Positions 1 to 9,146 of a stretch of DNA of 64,000 bases are shown in pieces. The position numbers and the translations under genes were made by a program. Under the pieces are notes generated by a model. That model searched no databases, had not been told where the DNA came from, and saw only the letters and a list, made by a program, of their open reading frames with translations. Source of the DNA: Streptomyces soli. GTDB taxonomy: Bacteria > Actinomycetota > Actinomycetes > Streptomycetales > Streptomycetaceae. How positions within the stretch are numbered: the stretch's first letter is position 1; each line of letters begins with the position of its first letter. The stretch is from NCBI RefSeq assembly GCF_003999195.1, contig NZ_RJVR01000309.1, forward strand, positions 1 through 64,000, given 5' to 3'.

Positions 1-1182
1 CTGCCGGAGCTGCCACCCGAGCCGGCCGCGCCGGCCGGCCCGCTGCCGCCCGCGCCCCCCGCCGCCCCAATGCCGGAGCCGGCCGAGCTGACCGCCTACA
101 ACCACAACACCCTGCGCTCCCTCCTCGGCGCCTGGGCACTGACCGCCTGCTCCCGCGACGAGGCCGCCGCCGTCGAGATGCACCTCGGCGACTGCGCCTC
201 CTGCGCGGGCGAGGCTCTGCGGCTGCGCGACGCCGTCGGCCTGCTGCACCAGGAGGAGTCCCTCGAGCTCGATCCGCTGCTACGGGCCCGGGTCCTGGAG
301 AACTGCCTCGGCCGCCGCCCGGCGCGGATCCCCGTCCCCGAGTGGGCCGCGCCCTACGACGCCGAAACCGCCCGGCTCGACGCACTCCTCGGCGACCTCG
401 GCATCCCCGAGTGGGAAGTGCCGATCAAGCTCACCTGGGCCCGCGGCGAACGCACCCTCACACTGTGCGGAGTGCTGGCCCACCTCGGCTCGGTGGACGG
501 CATCGTCGCCACCTCCCTCGGCCTGGACGACCCGCTCGGATCCGGCGCGCCCCGCACGATGCTGGACCGTACGAACGCGGCGGTCGACCGGTGCAGGGAA
601 CACCCGAAGGACTTCGTACGGAACAAGTGGCGCAACCAGACCCGCAACATCGTGCGGACGCTGTCCTTCGCGGGCTCCTCGACCGGCGGACTGCCCGTCG
701 GCTTCACCGAGTTCGACGTGCCGATGCGCGACGCGCTCATCGACCGGGCCTTCGAGTGCTGGATCCATGCCGAGGACATCGCCAACGCCCTCGACTACCC
801 GGAGTACGGACCGCCGGCCCCGCGCCACCTCAACCGGATGATCGATCTCGCCGCCCGCATGCTGCCCACGGCGATAGCCGAACGGCGCCGGGCGGGACTC
901 GCCGCCTCAGCCACCCGCCTGGTCGCCGCGGGCTCCCCGGGCCGGGCACTGCATCTCCATGTCGAGGGCCCCGGCGGCGGCCACTGGAACATCTCACTCG
1001 ACTCCCCGGGCGCAATGGCCTCCGAGGAGAACATCGTCGCGGAAATCGCCGTCGACCAGTTGGACTTCTGCCAGCTCACCGCCGGCCATCTCGCACCCGA
1101 GCGGATCGCCGCAGGCCAGCAGGGCGATCGGGCCGCGATCCGGGACGTGCTGTTCGCCGCGGCGAACCTGTCGCGGCTCTGA
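1..1182 (+). CDS. Zinc-finger plus maleylpyruvate-isomerase-like (MDMPI) domain protein, probably 5'-truncated by the window edge
   Basis: The reading frame is open from base 1 and its first 23 codons are proline/alanine-rich, so the true start probably lies outside the window; the first Met inside it is at 70. Counting from that Met, residues 38-45 form H-x3-C-x2-C, the zinc-binding pattern of anti-sigma-factor zf-HC2 domains. The remainder resembles the DinB/MDMPI fold: an N-terminal helical part containing the AHLGSVDG segment, then a region with the WIHAEDIANAL signature typical of the family. Such Streptomyces proteins are usually soluble and thiol- or redox-linked, sometimes acting as anti-sigma factors. 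No sigma-factor gene is visible downstream, so the role is unresolved. It ends 10 bp from the convergent purU gene. Confidence 0.75.
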   Translation: MPELPPEPAAPAGPLPPAPPAAPMPEPAELTAYNHNTLRSLLGAWALTACSRDEAAAVEMHLGDCASCAGEALRLRDAVGLLHQEESLELDPLLRARVLENCLGRRPARIPVPEWAAPYDAETARLDALLGDLGIPEWEVPIKLTWARGERTLTLCGVLAHLGSVDGIVATSLGLDDPLGSGAPRTMLDRTNAAVDRCREHPKDFVRNKWRNQTRNIVRTLSFAGSSTGGLPVGFTEFDVPMRDALIDRAFECWIHAEDIANALDYPEYGPPAPRHLNRMIDLAARMLPTAIAERRRAGLAASATRLVAAGSPGRALHLHVEGPGGGHWNISLDSPGAMASEENIVAEIAVDQLDFCQLTAGHLAPERIAAGQQGDRAAIRDVLFAAANLSRL

Positions 1183-1192
1183 GCAGCAGGCC

Positions 1193-2062
1193 CTAAGCGA
1201 AGACGACCGTACGGCGGCCGTTGAGCAGCACGCGGTGCTCGCTGTGCCACTTCACGGCCCGCGCCAGCGCCTGGCACTCGACGTCGCGGCCGACGGCGAC
1301 CAGCTGCTCGGGCGTGACCTCGTGCCCGACGCGCTCGACCTCCTGCTCGATGATCGGGCCCTCGTCGAGGTCGGCGGTGACGTAGTGCGCGGTGGCGCCG
1401 ATCAGCTTCACACCGCGAGCGTGCGCCTGGTGGTAGGGCTTGGCGCCCTTGAAGCTCGGCAGGAAGGAGTGGTGGATGTTGATGATCTTGCCCGACAGCT
1501 CCTTGCAGAGGTGGTCCGAGAGCACCTGCATGTAGCGGGCGAGCACGACCATTTCGACGCGCTCCGCCTCCACCAGCGCGAGCAGCTCCGCCTCCGCCTC
1601 CGCCTTGTTCTCCTTCGTCACGGGGATGTGGCGGAAGGGAACACCGTAGGAGCCGACCAGCTCCTCGAAGTCCGTGTGGTTGGAGACCACCGCGGCGATC
1701 TCGATCGGCAGCGCGCCGATCCTGGTGCGGAACAGCAGATCATTCAGGCAGTGCCCGAACTTGCTGACCATGAGGACGACCCGCATCCGCTCCTCGGCGA
1801 GGTGGATCTGCCAGTCCATGTGATACGAGTCACCGATCGCCGCGAAGCTGGCCCGCAGCTTGTCCGCGGTCACCGGAGCATCGGCCGAGAAGTGCACCCG
1901 CATAAAGAACAGACCCGTGTCGTGGTCCCCGAATTGCTGGCTGTCCTCGATATTGCAGCCGGTCATGAAGAGGTAGCTCGACACGGCGTGCACGATGCCC
2001 TTCTTGTCGGGGCAGGACAAGGTCAGGACGTACTGCTCGGGCTTGGGCTGCGACTCGTTCAC
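1193..2062 (-). CDS. purU: Formyltetrahydrofolate deformylase
   Basis: PurU hydrolyses 10-formyl-tetrahydrofolate to formate and tetrahydrofolate, balancing the one-carbon pool and feeding formate to purine synthesis. The 289-aa length is normal for the family. An N-terminal ACT domain (about residues 10-90) precedes a formyltransferase-fold catalytic domain. Catalytic elements are visible: INIHHSF at 194-200, followed by LPSFKGA, and the DLDEGPI loop at 231-237, which holds the conserved Asp. The gene is convergent with the zinc-finger protein and stands alone on the minus strand. Confidence 0.95.
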   Translation of the reverse strand: MNESQPKPEQYVLTLSCPDKKGIVHAVSSYLFMTGCNIEDSQQFGDHDTGLFFMRVHFSADAPVTADKLRASFAAIGDSYHMDWQIHLAEERMRVVLMVSKFGHCLNDLLFRTRIGALPIEIAAVVSNHTDFEELVGSYGVPFRHIPVTKENKAEAEAELLALVEAERVEMVVLARYMQVLSDHLCKELSGKIINIHHSFLPSFKGAKPYHQAHARGVKLIGATAHYVTADLDEGPIIEQEVERVGHEVTPEQLVAVGRDVECQALARAVKWHSEHRVLLNGRRTVVFA

Positions 2063-2107
2063 GAAGCTAGCGTCGCATACCGCGTGTGCCCCGGACCAAG
2101 CCGTCCG

Positions 2108-2545
2108 TCAGGCGGAACGTGTATAGATCTTCAGCACGTCCAGCGAACGCGGCGGCGTGTCCGGGTCCTCCCCGTCGGCCGTCGCGAGGCGTACGTGGGC
2201 CTCGCGCGCGGCCCGCACGGCCTCCGGCCACGCGTGATGCTCCAGGTATGTGGCGACCGGGGCGTCGGCGCCGACCTGGTGCAGGATCTTCAGCACACGC
2301 AGCACCGCGAGATCGACCAGCGCGGCCTCCTGCGAGTCACGGAAGATCGTCCCGACGTATTTCTCGGCGGACCAGTTGTCGAGCCAGGTGTCCTCGACGA
2401 GCCGGTAGACCGCGTCCGTGACGTCCCCGTAGCCCGGCAGGCCGGCCAGCCAGCACTCCTGCTGGAAAACCAGGTCGCTGATCATGTGCAGCGCCGAGCG
2501 CACATTGCTGCGCCAGCGCCACCAGGGCATGTCATTGAGGGGCAT
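2108..2545 (-). CDS. Conserved Streptomyces hypothetical protein, tryptophan-rich N-terminus
   Basis: A soluble protein of 145 aa starting MPLNDMPWWRWRSN. The Met at 2545 was chosen because GGGTGGC sits just upstream and the start fits what I recall of orthologues; the alternative Met at 2554 would add three residues. The sequence is acidic and helical, with no signal peptide or membrane segment. The central block LVEDTWLDNWSAEKYVGTIFRDS looks strongly conserved, but I know no function for it. It ends 45 bp upstream of the purU start on the same strand, so co-transcription is possible. Confidence 0.75.
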   Translation of the reverse strand: MPLNDMPWWRWRSNVRSALHMISDLVFQQECWLAGLPGYGDVTDAVYRLVEDTWLDNWSAEKYVGTIFRDSQEAALVDLAVLRVLKILHQVGADAPVATYLEHHAWPEAVRAAREAHVRLATADGEDPDTPPRSLDVLKIYTRSA

Positions 2546-2679
2546 GCCACCCATCGTGGATGAGCGGGCGCCTCGACGGGAAGACTTTTGCGGACTCTGC
2601 ACGATGCACGATCGTACGTGCCTGTGGATCCGGCCCCGCAGGCACAGCCTGTTCACCGGAAGGTGACCCTCTGTTCCCC

Positions 2680-2863
2680 TCCACTCACCCAAGCGTTGAG
2701 TCCGGCGCGGAATCTTCACTTGCCAGGGGCGACAGGCGCGAGGGGCGCGACCGCCGTAAGCGCAAGGCCGTACTGCTCGGCATCGCCATGGCCAGTGCCG
2801 CGCTACTCAGCGGCTGTGGTGTGGTCCCGGGGGGCGCGGGGGGCTCCCCGGCGCCAATCACCG
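2680..2863 (+). pseudogene. 5' remnant of a substrate-binding lipoprotein gene
   Basis: In frame 1 the sequence reads as basic residues (GRDRRKRK), a hydrophobic stretch AVLLGIAMASAALLSG, then a cysteine: a typical lipoprotein signal with lipobox LLSGC. After about 15 further residues (VVPGGAGGSPAPITAL) the frame runs into a terminator hairpin and then antisense through the 3' end of the neighbouring minus-strand gene. Branched-chain amino-acid type ABC substrate-binding lipoproteins start this way and continue for some 400 residues, so this looks like the stump of one deleted after its N-terminus. The upstream limit is approximate because no convincing start codon is seen. Confidence 0.5.
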
Positions 2864-2890
2864 CCCTGGCCCCCGGGCCAGGGGCCAGGG
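2864..2890 (-). terminator. Hairpin terminator of the proline-rich membrane protein gene
   Basis: CCCTGGCCCC at 2864-2873 and GGGGCCAGGG at 2881-2890 form a perfect 10-bp stem with a 7-nt loop. It begins 9 bp after the minus-strand stop codon at 2899, as expected for an intrinsic terminator in a high-GC genome where U-tracts are often absent. Confidence 0.7.
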
Positions 2891-2898
2891 CCCTGGGC

Positions 2899-4212
2899 TC
2901 AGAGCTGGGTGTACGAGCGCTGGGTCAGGCCGTACTTCTTGGCGATGGTGTTCCAGAGCCGGACGGCGGTCTTCTTGTTCTGCGAGGCGGTGCCGCTGGC
3001 CTTGGTGCCGGCGGAGGTCTGGCCGGTGTTGCGGGCCGAGCCGTGCTTGCAGTACTTCTTGCCGTCGTTCGCGACCTGGTCGCCCCAGGCCGCGTAGTGG
3101 GTGTCGGCCTCGGCGGAGGCGTTCCACGCCTTGGTGAGGGCGTCGGTGAGCGCCTGGTGGTTCGGGAGCTGGTCGACCGAAAGGGTGCCGAGCTGGGTGA
3201 CCAGGCTCTTACGCTGGGTAGCGGCCGACCGCAGGTCGGAGGCGGCCGTGCCGGCGTTCTGGCAGGACTGAATGCTCGCCACGGCGCTGATCACGGACGC
3301 CCGGCTGCTGCCGCTCGTCTTGAGCAGCGCGTCCAGCTTCTTCGCCTGCTCCTCCGCGGCGCTCGCGCCGCTGCCCGAGTCCGCCGCCGTGGACGTGCTC
3401 GCCGCCGCCGACGGTGAGCCTGTCGGCGTCGCCTGCGCGCCGCCCCCGCCGCCGCTGAGCAGGGCGCCGGCCAGGAGGCCCGCGACAGCGCAGCCGGCCA
3501 CCACGATGCCGATCACCGCGGCCGGGGACAGCTTCTTGCGGCCGGCCGGCGGCGGGGCATACGGGGGCTCGTAGGACTGCTGCTCGTAGGACTGCTGCTG
3601 GTACGGCTCCTGGTAGGGCGCCGCCTGGGGAGCGGGGGGCGCCGGCGGGGCACCGTCCTGCCGGTAGAGGTGCGCGAAGGCGTCCTGGGGCTGAGGCTGG
3701 GCCTGCTGGGGCTGGGCCTGAGGCCCCCCGTAGCCGTAGTCGTCGAAGCGCGGCAGGTGCTGGGTCGGCTCCGCGTCGCCGGGCGCACCCGGCCGTATCG
3801 CGAACGGCGCCGCCTCCGGAGGCAGCTCCGCCGGCACCGGCCGCAGGATCTGCGTGGCGTCCGCCACGGGAGGCATGGTCTGCGGCATGCCCTGCGGGTA
3901 CGGAGGCAGCATCTGCGTCGCGTCCGCCGCCACGTGCGCCGGCGCCGGGGCCTGCGGATAGGGCGGGAAGAGCTGCGTGGCGTCGCTGTCCGGCAGCGGC
4001 GGCGGGGACTGCGGCTGCGGGGGGTACAGGGGCTGCGGCTGCTGTACGTAGCCGCCGTCGAAGGGCGAGTACGAACCCTGCGGCAGCTGCTGCGGCGGCT
4101 GGCCCCAGGGCTGGCCGCCTACCGGCGCCACGTCCCACGGCTCGCTCTGCGCGGGCAGCACCACACCCTCACGCACCTCCGGCGTCTCCTCGTCGCGCCC
4201 GTTGTGCATCAC
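2899..4212 (-). CDS. Proline/glutamine-rich single-pass membrane protein with an extracytoplasmic domain
   Basis: 437 aa. Residues 1-225 are a low-complexity P/Q/Y-rich cytoplasmic region with short repeats of DATQ followed by PPYPQ (around residues 77, 96 and 118, degenerate at 147). A basic GRKK stop is followed by one membrane helix at about 231-253 (AAVIGIVVAGCAVAGLLAGALL), a Ser/Ala/Thr linker and a helical C-terminal domain of about 150 aa with two cysteines (near 317 and 388) that may form a disulfide outside the cell. The DATQ-type repeats resemble phosphothreonine/FHA-type signalling linkers, but that is a guess. No known family name recognised. A strong hairpin terminates the gene. 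Confidence 0.75.
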   Translation of the reverse strand: MMHNGRDEETPEVREGVVLPAQSEPWDVAPVGGQPWGQPPQQLPQGSYSPFDGGYVQQPQPLYPPQPQSPPPLPDSDATQLFPPYPQAPAPAHVAADATQMLPPYPQGMPQTMPPVADATQILRPVPAELPPEAAPFAIRPGAPGDAEPTQHLPRFDDYGYGGPQAQPQQAQPQPQDAFAHLYRQDGAPPAPPAPQAAPYQEPYQQQSYEQQSYEPPYAPPPAGRKKLSPAAVIGIVVAGCAVAGLLAGALLSGGGGGAQATPTGSPSAAASTSTAADSGSGASAAEEQAKKLDALLKTSGSSRASVISAVASIQSCQNAGTAASDLRSAATQRKSLVTQLGTLSVDQLPNHQALTDALTKAWNASAEADTHYAAWGDQVANDGKKYCKHGSARNTGQTSAGTKASGTASQNKKTAVRLWNTIAKKYGLTQRSYTQL

Positions 4213-4349
4213 CGGAACTCCTGCCTCAACCCCACGTACGGAATCGTCAGCTCACGCTACCCGGTGCCGTTCGCGCCCGACCACGCCGCATGGTGAGGGT
4301 GGGACGGCGTGCGTCCCGATCGCTCTGCATATCCGCCCAATTGGGCTGG

Positions 4350-4371
4350 CCGGGGCGCCGCGACGCCCCGG
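4350..4371 (-). terminator. Hairpin downstream of the TPR regulator gene
   Basis: CCGGGGCG (4350-4357) and CGCCCCGG (4364-4371) form an 8-bp GC stem with a 6-nt loop, 27 bp beyond the minus-strand stop codon at 4399. Confidence 0.5.
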
Positions 4372-4398
4372 TGTCGGTCCCGTAACGATTCCGGATGA

Positions 4399-5781
4399 CT
4401 AGGCCGCTGCGTCCAGTTCCTCCAGCCGGGAGCCGAATTCGCGGACGACGGGCTCCCGGGCGTAGGGCTCGAGGCGCTGGCGGAAGTCGTCGAGATATTC
4501 GGCGCCGCGGGTGGAGCGGAGGCCGGAGAGGAGTTCGACGGCCTGGGTGCCGGAGTGGCAGGCCTGCTCGATCTCGCGTTGCTGAACCTGGGCCTGGGCG
4601 AGGACCAGGAGGCCGATGGCGCGGCGCCGCGCCTTCGTGGGGCCGTGACCGGCTAGGGCTTCCTCGGCGCGGCGGACGGCGAGGGCGGACTGGGCGAGAT
4701 CGCGGTGGCAGTGGGCGAGTTCGTCGGCGAGGTAGGCCTGGTTGAAGTGGGCGATCCAGTCGGGGTCGTCGTCGGGGGTGGCGCGTTCCAGGGCCTCGAC
4801 TGCCTGGCCGGCGACGGCGGTACAGGCACGGGCATCGCCGAGCAGCGCATGGCCGCGGGCCTCGGCGGCGTAGAACATGGCCTGGGCGGTGGGAGTTACC
4901 TGCCCTCGGGTGCCTTCCTGGGCGGCACGGGCGAGTTGGGCGATCTCCCGCGGATTGCCGAGCTGGGCGGCGAGGTGACTCATCCCGGCGGCGAGCACGT
5001 ATCCGCCGTAGGCGCGGTCGCCGGCGGCCTGGGCGAGGCGGAGGGCCTGGATGTAGTAGCGCTGGGCCAGGCCGGGTTGGCCGGTGTCGACGGCCATGTA
5101 ACCGGCGAGTTCGGTCAGGCGCGCGACGGCGCCGAAGAGTTGACGGCCCGTCGACTCACGGTAGGAGCCGGCGAGCAGCCCGGAGACGACACTGTTGAGG
5201 TAGTGCACGACGACGGGCCGCACATGGCCGCTGCCGAAACGGTGGTCGAGGTCGGTCAGGGCCTGGGTGGTGGCCTGCACGGCGGCGACGTCCGACATGC
5301 CGACCCGCGGCCCGCCGGTGCGGGCGACAGCCGCGTCGGTACGGGTGATCAGCCAGTCCCGGCTGGGCTCGACGAGGGCGGAGGAGGCGACGGTCGAGCC
5401 GGTGAGGAAGTCACGGCGGCCAACGTCGCTGCGCCAGAGCTCGCAGACCTGCTCGATCGCGCCGAGCACGGTCGGCGCGAAGTGCAGGCCGACGCCGGTG
5501 GCAAGGTTCTTGCCGTTGGCCATGCCGATCTCGTCGATGGTCACCGTACGGCCCAGCTTGCGACCGATCGCCTCGGCGATGACGGCCGGGGCGCGCCCGC
5601 GCGGCTGCTGGCCGCGCAGCCAGCGGGCTACGGAGGTCTTGTCGTAGCGGAGGTCGAGGCCGTGCTCCGCGCCGCACATGTTGACCCGGCGGGCCAGTCC
5701 GGCGTTGGAGCAGCCTGCCTCCTGGATCAGCGCCTGCAGCCGTTCGTTCGGCTGCCGGGCCACGAGTGGACGTGCGGCCAT
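4399..5781 (-). CDS. TPR-domain transcriptional regulator, NsdA/NsdB-like
   Basis: 460 aa from the ATG at 5781, which has AGGGGG just upstream; the frame stays open far beyond it, but that extension is antisense to other genes. The N-terminus (NERLQALIQEAGCSNAGLARRVN, then SVARWLRGQQPRGRAP) is an unusual helix-turn-helix-like module. The C-terminal 300 residues consist of tetratricopeptide-like helices (for example AQRYYIQALRLAQAAGD). This layout matches the NsdA/NsdB family of Streptomyces proteins that repress differentiation and antibiotic production. Divergent from the primase-like gene, sharing a 230-bp promoter region. Confidence 0.8.
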   Translation of the reverse strand: MAARPLVARQPNERLQALIQEAGCSNAGLARRVNMCGAEHGLDLRYDKTSVARWLRGQQPRGRAPAVIAEAIGRKLGRTVTIDEIGMANGKNLATGVGLHFAPTVLGAIEQVCELWRSDVGRRDFLTGSTVASSALVEPSRDWLITRTDAAVARTGGPRVGMSDVAAVQATTQALTDLDHRFGSGHVRPVVVHYLNSVVSGLLAGSYRESTGRQLFGAVARLTELAGYMAVDTGQPGLAQRYYIQALRLAQAAGDRAYGGYVLAAGMSHLAAQLGNPREIAQLARAAQEGTRGQVTPTAQAMFYAAEARGHALLGDARACTAVAGQAVEALERATPDDDPDWIAHFNQAYLADELAHCHRDLAQSALAVRRAEEALAGHGPTKARRRAIGLLVLAQAQVQQREIEQACHSGTQAVELLSGLRSTRGAEYLDDFRQRLEPYAREPVVREFGSRLEELDAAA

Positions 5782-6012
5782 GGGATCCCCCTCATCACTG
5801 CCGCGGCTGGCATCTTCAAGATCCATGCCCGGTGCGCGGCATCCCAATTCGCCATAATCGCGTTTATTTGCGGCTGGATGTACGTCTACGCACCCAAGGG
5901 TGATTACCCGGATCACGGGGCCAAGCCTCACGCGCGCCCCCGTTCGTGCATCCGTGCGCCCGCCATGAGACCGGAAGTTCGCCGCGCATCGGCGCGTAGC
6001 TGCCCGTAACCC

Positions 6013-6684
6013 ATGCTGTACGCCGGAGTTGTGAAGGTCGTGGACGACACCATCACGACCGGCGGCCAACTGCTCGACGCGGCGGTCCGATACGCCGAGG
6101 AGCGGCACTGGGACGTGCTCCCCGGCGCCTGGCTCGAAGACGGCCCCGGCACCGGCGCGCTCTGCTCCTGCGGCGAGCCGCGCTGCGGGGCGCCCGGCGC
6201 ACACCCCAACCGCCCGGACTGGGCCAGGCAAGCGGGCGGCAGCGTGATGGCCGTGCGCCGGATGTGGACCAGGGAACCGCGCGCCTCGATCCTGCTGCCC
6301 ACCGGGCGGACCTTCGACGCGATCGATGTGCCCGAGGTCGCGGGCTGCCTGGCGCTGGCGCGGATGGAACGGATGGACCTGCCACTCGGCCCCGTCCTGG
6401 GCACCCCCGCCCGCCGGCTGATCTTCCTCGTCCTCCCCGGCGCGTCGGTCAAGGTCCCCGACCTCCTGCGCCGCCTCGGCTGGCCGCCCGCGTCCCTCGA
6501 CCTCACGGTGCACGGCGAGGGCGGCTACGTACCGGCCCCGCCGACCCGGCTGGCGGGCGGGGCCTCGGTTCAGTGGGCGCGCCGGCCGACCGCCCTCAAC
6601 CGCTGGCTGCCGGACGTGGAGGAGCTGCTCAGCCCGCTGGCGTACGCGTGCGGGCGCGAGGCGGCGGGAGCGCGCGGCCGGTAA
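6013..6684 (+). CDS. Bifunctional DNA primase/polymerase (prim-pol) N-terminal domain protein
   Basis: 223 aa. It contains the CSCG...RCG...PGAHP pattern followed by RPDWARQA and later the LPTGRTFDAIDVP segment, which characterise the stand-alone prim-pol-like proteins common in Streptomyces. True archaeo-eukaryotic primases use clustered acidic residues; here only part of that set is obvious, so catalysis is doubtful. ATG at 6013 was kept although no good ribosome-binding site precedes it; GTG at 6040 with an upstream GGAG is an alternative. It lies just upstream of the ABC exporter genes but is probably independent. Confidence 0.75.
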   Translation: MLYAGVVKVVDDTITTGGQLLDAAVRYAEERHWDVLPGAWLEDGPGTGALCSCGEPRCGAPGAHPNRPDWARQAGGSVMAVRRMWTREPRASILLPTGRTFDAIDVPEVAGCLALARMERMDLPLGPVLGTPARRLIFLVLPGASVKVPDLLRRLGWPPASLDLTVHGEGGYVPAPPTRLAGGASVQWARRPTALNRWLPDVEELLSPLAYACGREAAGARGR

Positions 6685-6732
6685 CGACCACCGGCAGTCG
6701 GCTTGGTCATACGGCAGTCGTACGCTGGGCGC

Positions 6733-7566
6733 GTGTCTGACGATGTGGTGGCGGAGGCGGACCCTGCGGTCCGGGTGCACGGGCTGTGGAAGCGGTTCGG
6801 GCAGCAGGTAGCGGTGGCCGGGATCGACCTGACGCTGCCCGCCGGGCGCTTCGTCGGCCTGGTCGGTCCCAACGGTGCCGGGAAGACCACGACCCTGTCG
6901 ATGGTCACCGGGCTGCTCCGCCCGGACGACGGCACCGTCGAGGTCCGGGGCACGGACGTGTGGCGGGATCCGGTGGCGGTGAAGGCGCGGATCGGCGTAC
7001 TGCCCGAAGGGCTGCGGCTGTTCGAACGGCTCAGCGGCCGCGAGCTGCTCGCGTACACCGGCAGGCTGCGCGGCATCCCCGGCGCGGAGACCGACCGCCG
7101 CGCCGCCCAGCTGCTCGACGTACTCGACCTGACGGCGGACCGGCACAAGCTGGTGGTCGACTACTCGACCGGCATGCGCAAGAAGATCGGCCTCGCGGCG
7201 GCGCTGCTCCACAACCCCGAAGTGCTGTTCCTGGACGAGCCGTTCGAAGGTGTCGACCCGGTCTCGGCGCAGGTCATCCGGGGTGTACTCGAACGCTATA
7301 CGCAGTCCGGGGCGACCGTCGTCTTCTCCTCGCACGTCATGGAGTTGGTGGAGAGCCTCTGCGACTGGGTCGCGGTGATGGCGGCCGGCCGGATCGTCGC
7401 GCAGGGCCCGCTCGCGGAGGTACGCGGTGCCGCGCCGAGCCTGCAGGACGCCTTCCTGACCCTGGTCGGCGCGACCGGACGCGGCAGCGGCCAGGACCTG
7501 GACTGGCTCGGCAGCGGGGGCGTCAACGGCGGAGGCAACGGCGGCCGACCGAGCGGAGCGAAGTGA
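6733..7566 (+). CDS. ABC transporter ATP-binding protein
   Basis: 277 aa from the GTG at 6733 (an upstream in-frame ATG at 6703 is possible but less likely). A complete nucleotide-binding domain is present: Walker A GPNGAGKTTT at about residues 45-54, signature region YSTGMRKKIGLAAAL, Walker B VLFLDEPFEGVDP and an H-loop SSHVMEL. The subfamily is that of ABC-2 type exporters. A Gly/Asn-rich tail follows the domain. It overlaps the permease gene by 4 bp (GTGA), so the two form a translationally coupled exporter operon. The substrate cannot be told from sequence. Confidence 0.93.
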   Translation: MSDDVVAEADPAVRVHGLWKRFGQQVAVAGIDLTLPAGRFVGLVGPNGAGKTTTLSMVTGLLRPDDGTVEVRGTDVWRDPVAVKARIGVLPEGLRLFERLSGRELLAYTGRLRGIPGAETDRRAAQLLDVLDLTADRHKLVVDYSTGMRKKIGLAAALLHNPEVLFLDEPFEGVDPVSAQVIRGVLERYTQSGATVVFSSHVMELVESLCDWVAVMAAGRIVAQGPLAEVRGAAPSLQDAFLTLVGATGRGSGQDLDWLGSGGVNGGGNGGRPSGAK

Positions 7567-9146
7567 CCGGCACCTTCGTCCGGCTGAAGCTGGCCATCAT
7601 CCGCAACGGCCTGCGCCAGTCCACCGGCCGCACCGTCGGCTGGGTCCTCGGCACGGTCTTCTCGCTGCTCTACGCACTCGGCGCGGCCGCCGGGATGATC
7701 GTGCTGCGCGGCAACGACCACGCGCCGTCCGTCGCCGTCGGTCTCGCCGTCGTCCTCGTCCTCGGCTGGGCGGTGATGCCGCTGTTCCTCTTCGGCGGCG
7801 ACGACACCCTCGACCCGACGCGCCTGGCCATGCTGCCGCTGCGCCCTCGCCCGCTGGTCACCGCCCTGCTGGTGTCGTCGCTGGTCGGCGTCGGCCCGCT
7901 GGTCACGCTGCTGGTGACGGTGGGCGCGGCCGTCGCCCTCACGGGCGGTGCGGCGTCGGTGGTGGTGGCGGTGGTGTCCGTACCGCTGGTGCTGGTGCTG
8001 TGCGTCGCGCTGTCCCGGGCCGTGGCGGCGGCCAATACGCGGCTGCTCACCAGTCGCAGGGGCCGCGATCTGGCCATCCTCAGCGGGCTGTTCGTCGCAG
8101 TCGGCGTGCAGCTGGTCAACCTCGCCGTGTCCTCGTTGTCCTCCTCCGGCGGCCTGGACCGGGTCGCCTCCATCGCCTCGGTGCTGCGCTGGGTCCCGCC
8201 GGCCCCGGCGCTGGACGCCGTGCGGACGGCGGCGCACGGCTCGTACGGGGAGGCTGTGGCCCAACTCGCGTACGTGGGCGTGGTGCTGGGTGCCGTGCTG
8301 GTGTGGTGGTACCGCAGCCTCTACCGGCTGATGGTCGTGCCGGACGCCTCGACGCTGCCGGCCGCCGAGGGACGGGACCGGTCCGGCCGCTCGACCGGGC
8401 TGCACCGGCTGCTGCCCGCCGGGCGCACCGGCACCGTGATGGAGCGGCAGTTCCGCTACGCCTGGCGTGACCCCCGCTCCAAGGCCGCCTGGGCGTCCGC
8501 CCAAGCGGTGGGACTGCTGCTGCCGGTGGTATCCGCCGTGCAGCACGGCAGCGTCTACTCCTCCTGCTGGGCGGCCGGGCTGCTCGGCCTGCAGATGTAC
8601 AACCAGTTCGGCGTCGACGGCTCAGCCTTCTGGACCGTCGCGGCGACCGTCGCCACGCGCGACGACGCCCGGGCCGAGCTGCGTGGGCGGGCGGCCGTCA
8701 TCGCGTCCGTCGCCGTCCCGTACGTGGTGCTGGTGACCGTCGGCGCGGCCCTGCTGCTGCATCGCGCCGCCGCCGTTCCCGAGGTGCTGGGGCTTTCGTT
8801 CGCGCTGCTGGGCGCGCTGATCGGCACCGGTGCGTACGCGAGCGTCCGCTTCCCGTACTCCATGCCGCAGGAGACCCGCTTCGGCGGCGGCTCGGCGGCC
8901 CCCGGCCAGGGCGGACTGGCCGCGCTCAGCCTCTTCGGCGGCGGCCTGCTGGGCGCCGCGCTGATCGTGCCCGTACTGGTGCTCGTCGTCGCCCTGCATG
9001 TCACCGGGCGGTACGGACTGCTGTGGCTGGTCCTCCCGGCCGGCCTGGCTTACGGCGCCGGGCTCGCGGCGGCCGGGCTGCGCTTCGCCGCGCCCCGGCT
9101 GACCCGTCGGCTGCCGGAGATCCTGACCGCGGTCAGCCGGGGCTGA
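7563..9146 (+). CDS. ABC transporter permease
   Basis: 527 aa from the GTG overlapping the stop codon of the ATPase gene. Multiple hydrophobic segments are visible: two near the N-terminus (TVGWVLGTVFSLLYALG and VAVGLAVVLVLGWAVM), a further pair around residue 115-150, and a cluster in the C-terminal third. The polytopic pattern with a long central cytoplasmic stretch (residues about 265-300) fits the ABC-2 family permeases of actinobacteria. It probably forms a homodimer with two copies of the upstream ATPase. Its 3' end overlaps the convergent hydrolase gene by 14 bp. Confidence 0.9.
   Translation: MTGTFVRLKLAIIRNGLRQSTGRTVGWVLGTVFSLLYALGAAAGMIVLRGNDHAPSVAVGLAVVLVLGWAVMPLFLFGGDDTLDPTRLAMLPLRPRPLVTALLVSSLVGVGPLVTLLVTVGAAVALTGGAASVVVAVVSVPLVLVLCVALSRAVAAANTRLLTSRRGRDLAILSGLFVAVGVQLVNLAVSSLSSSGGLDRVASIASVLRWVPPAPALDAVRTAAHGSYGEAVAQLAYVGVVLGAVLVWWYRSLYRLMVVPDASTLPAAEGRDRSGRSTGLHRLLPAGRTGTVMERQFRYAWRDPRSKAAWASAQAVGLLLPVVSAVQHGSVYSSCWAAGLLGLQMYNQFGVDGSAFWTVAATVATRDDARAELRGRAAVIASVAVPYVVLVTVGAALLLHRAAAVPEVLGLSFALLGALIGTGAYASVRFPYSMPQETRFGGGSAAPGQGGLAALSLFGGGLLGAALIVPVLVLVVALHVTGRYGLLWLVLPAGLAYGAGLAAAGLRFAAPRLTRRLPEILTAVSRG

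Noticed and set aside
5782-7335. Continuation of the minus-strand TPR-regulator frame to 978 codons
   Set aside because: The extension is antisense to the primase-like and ABC genes and lacks protein-like composition; the ATG at 5781 has a good ribosome-binding site.
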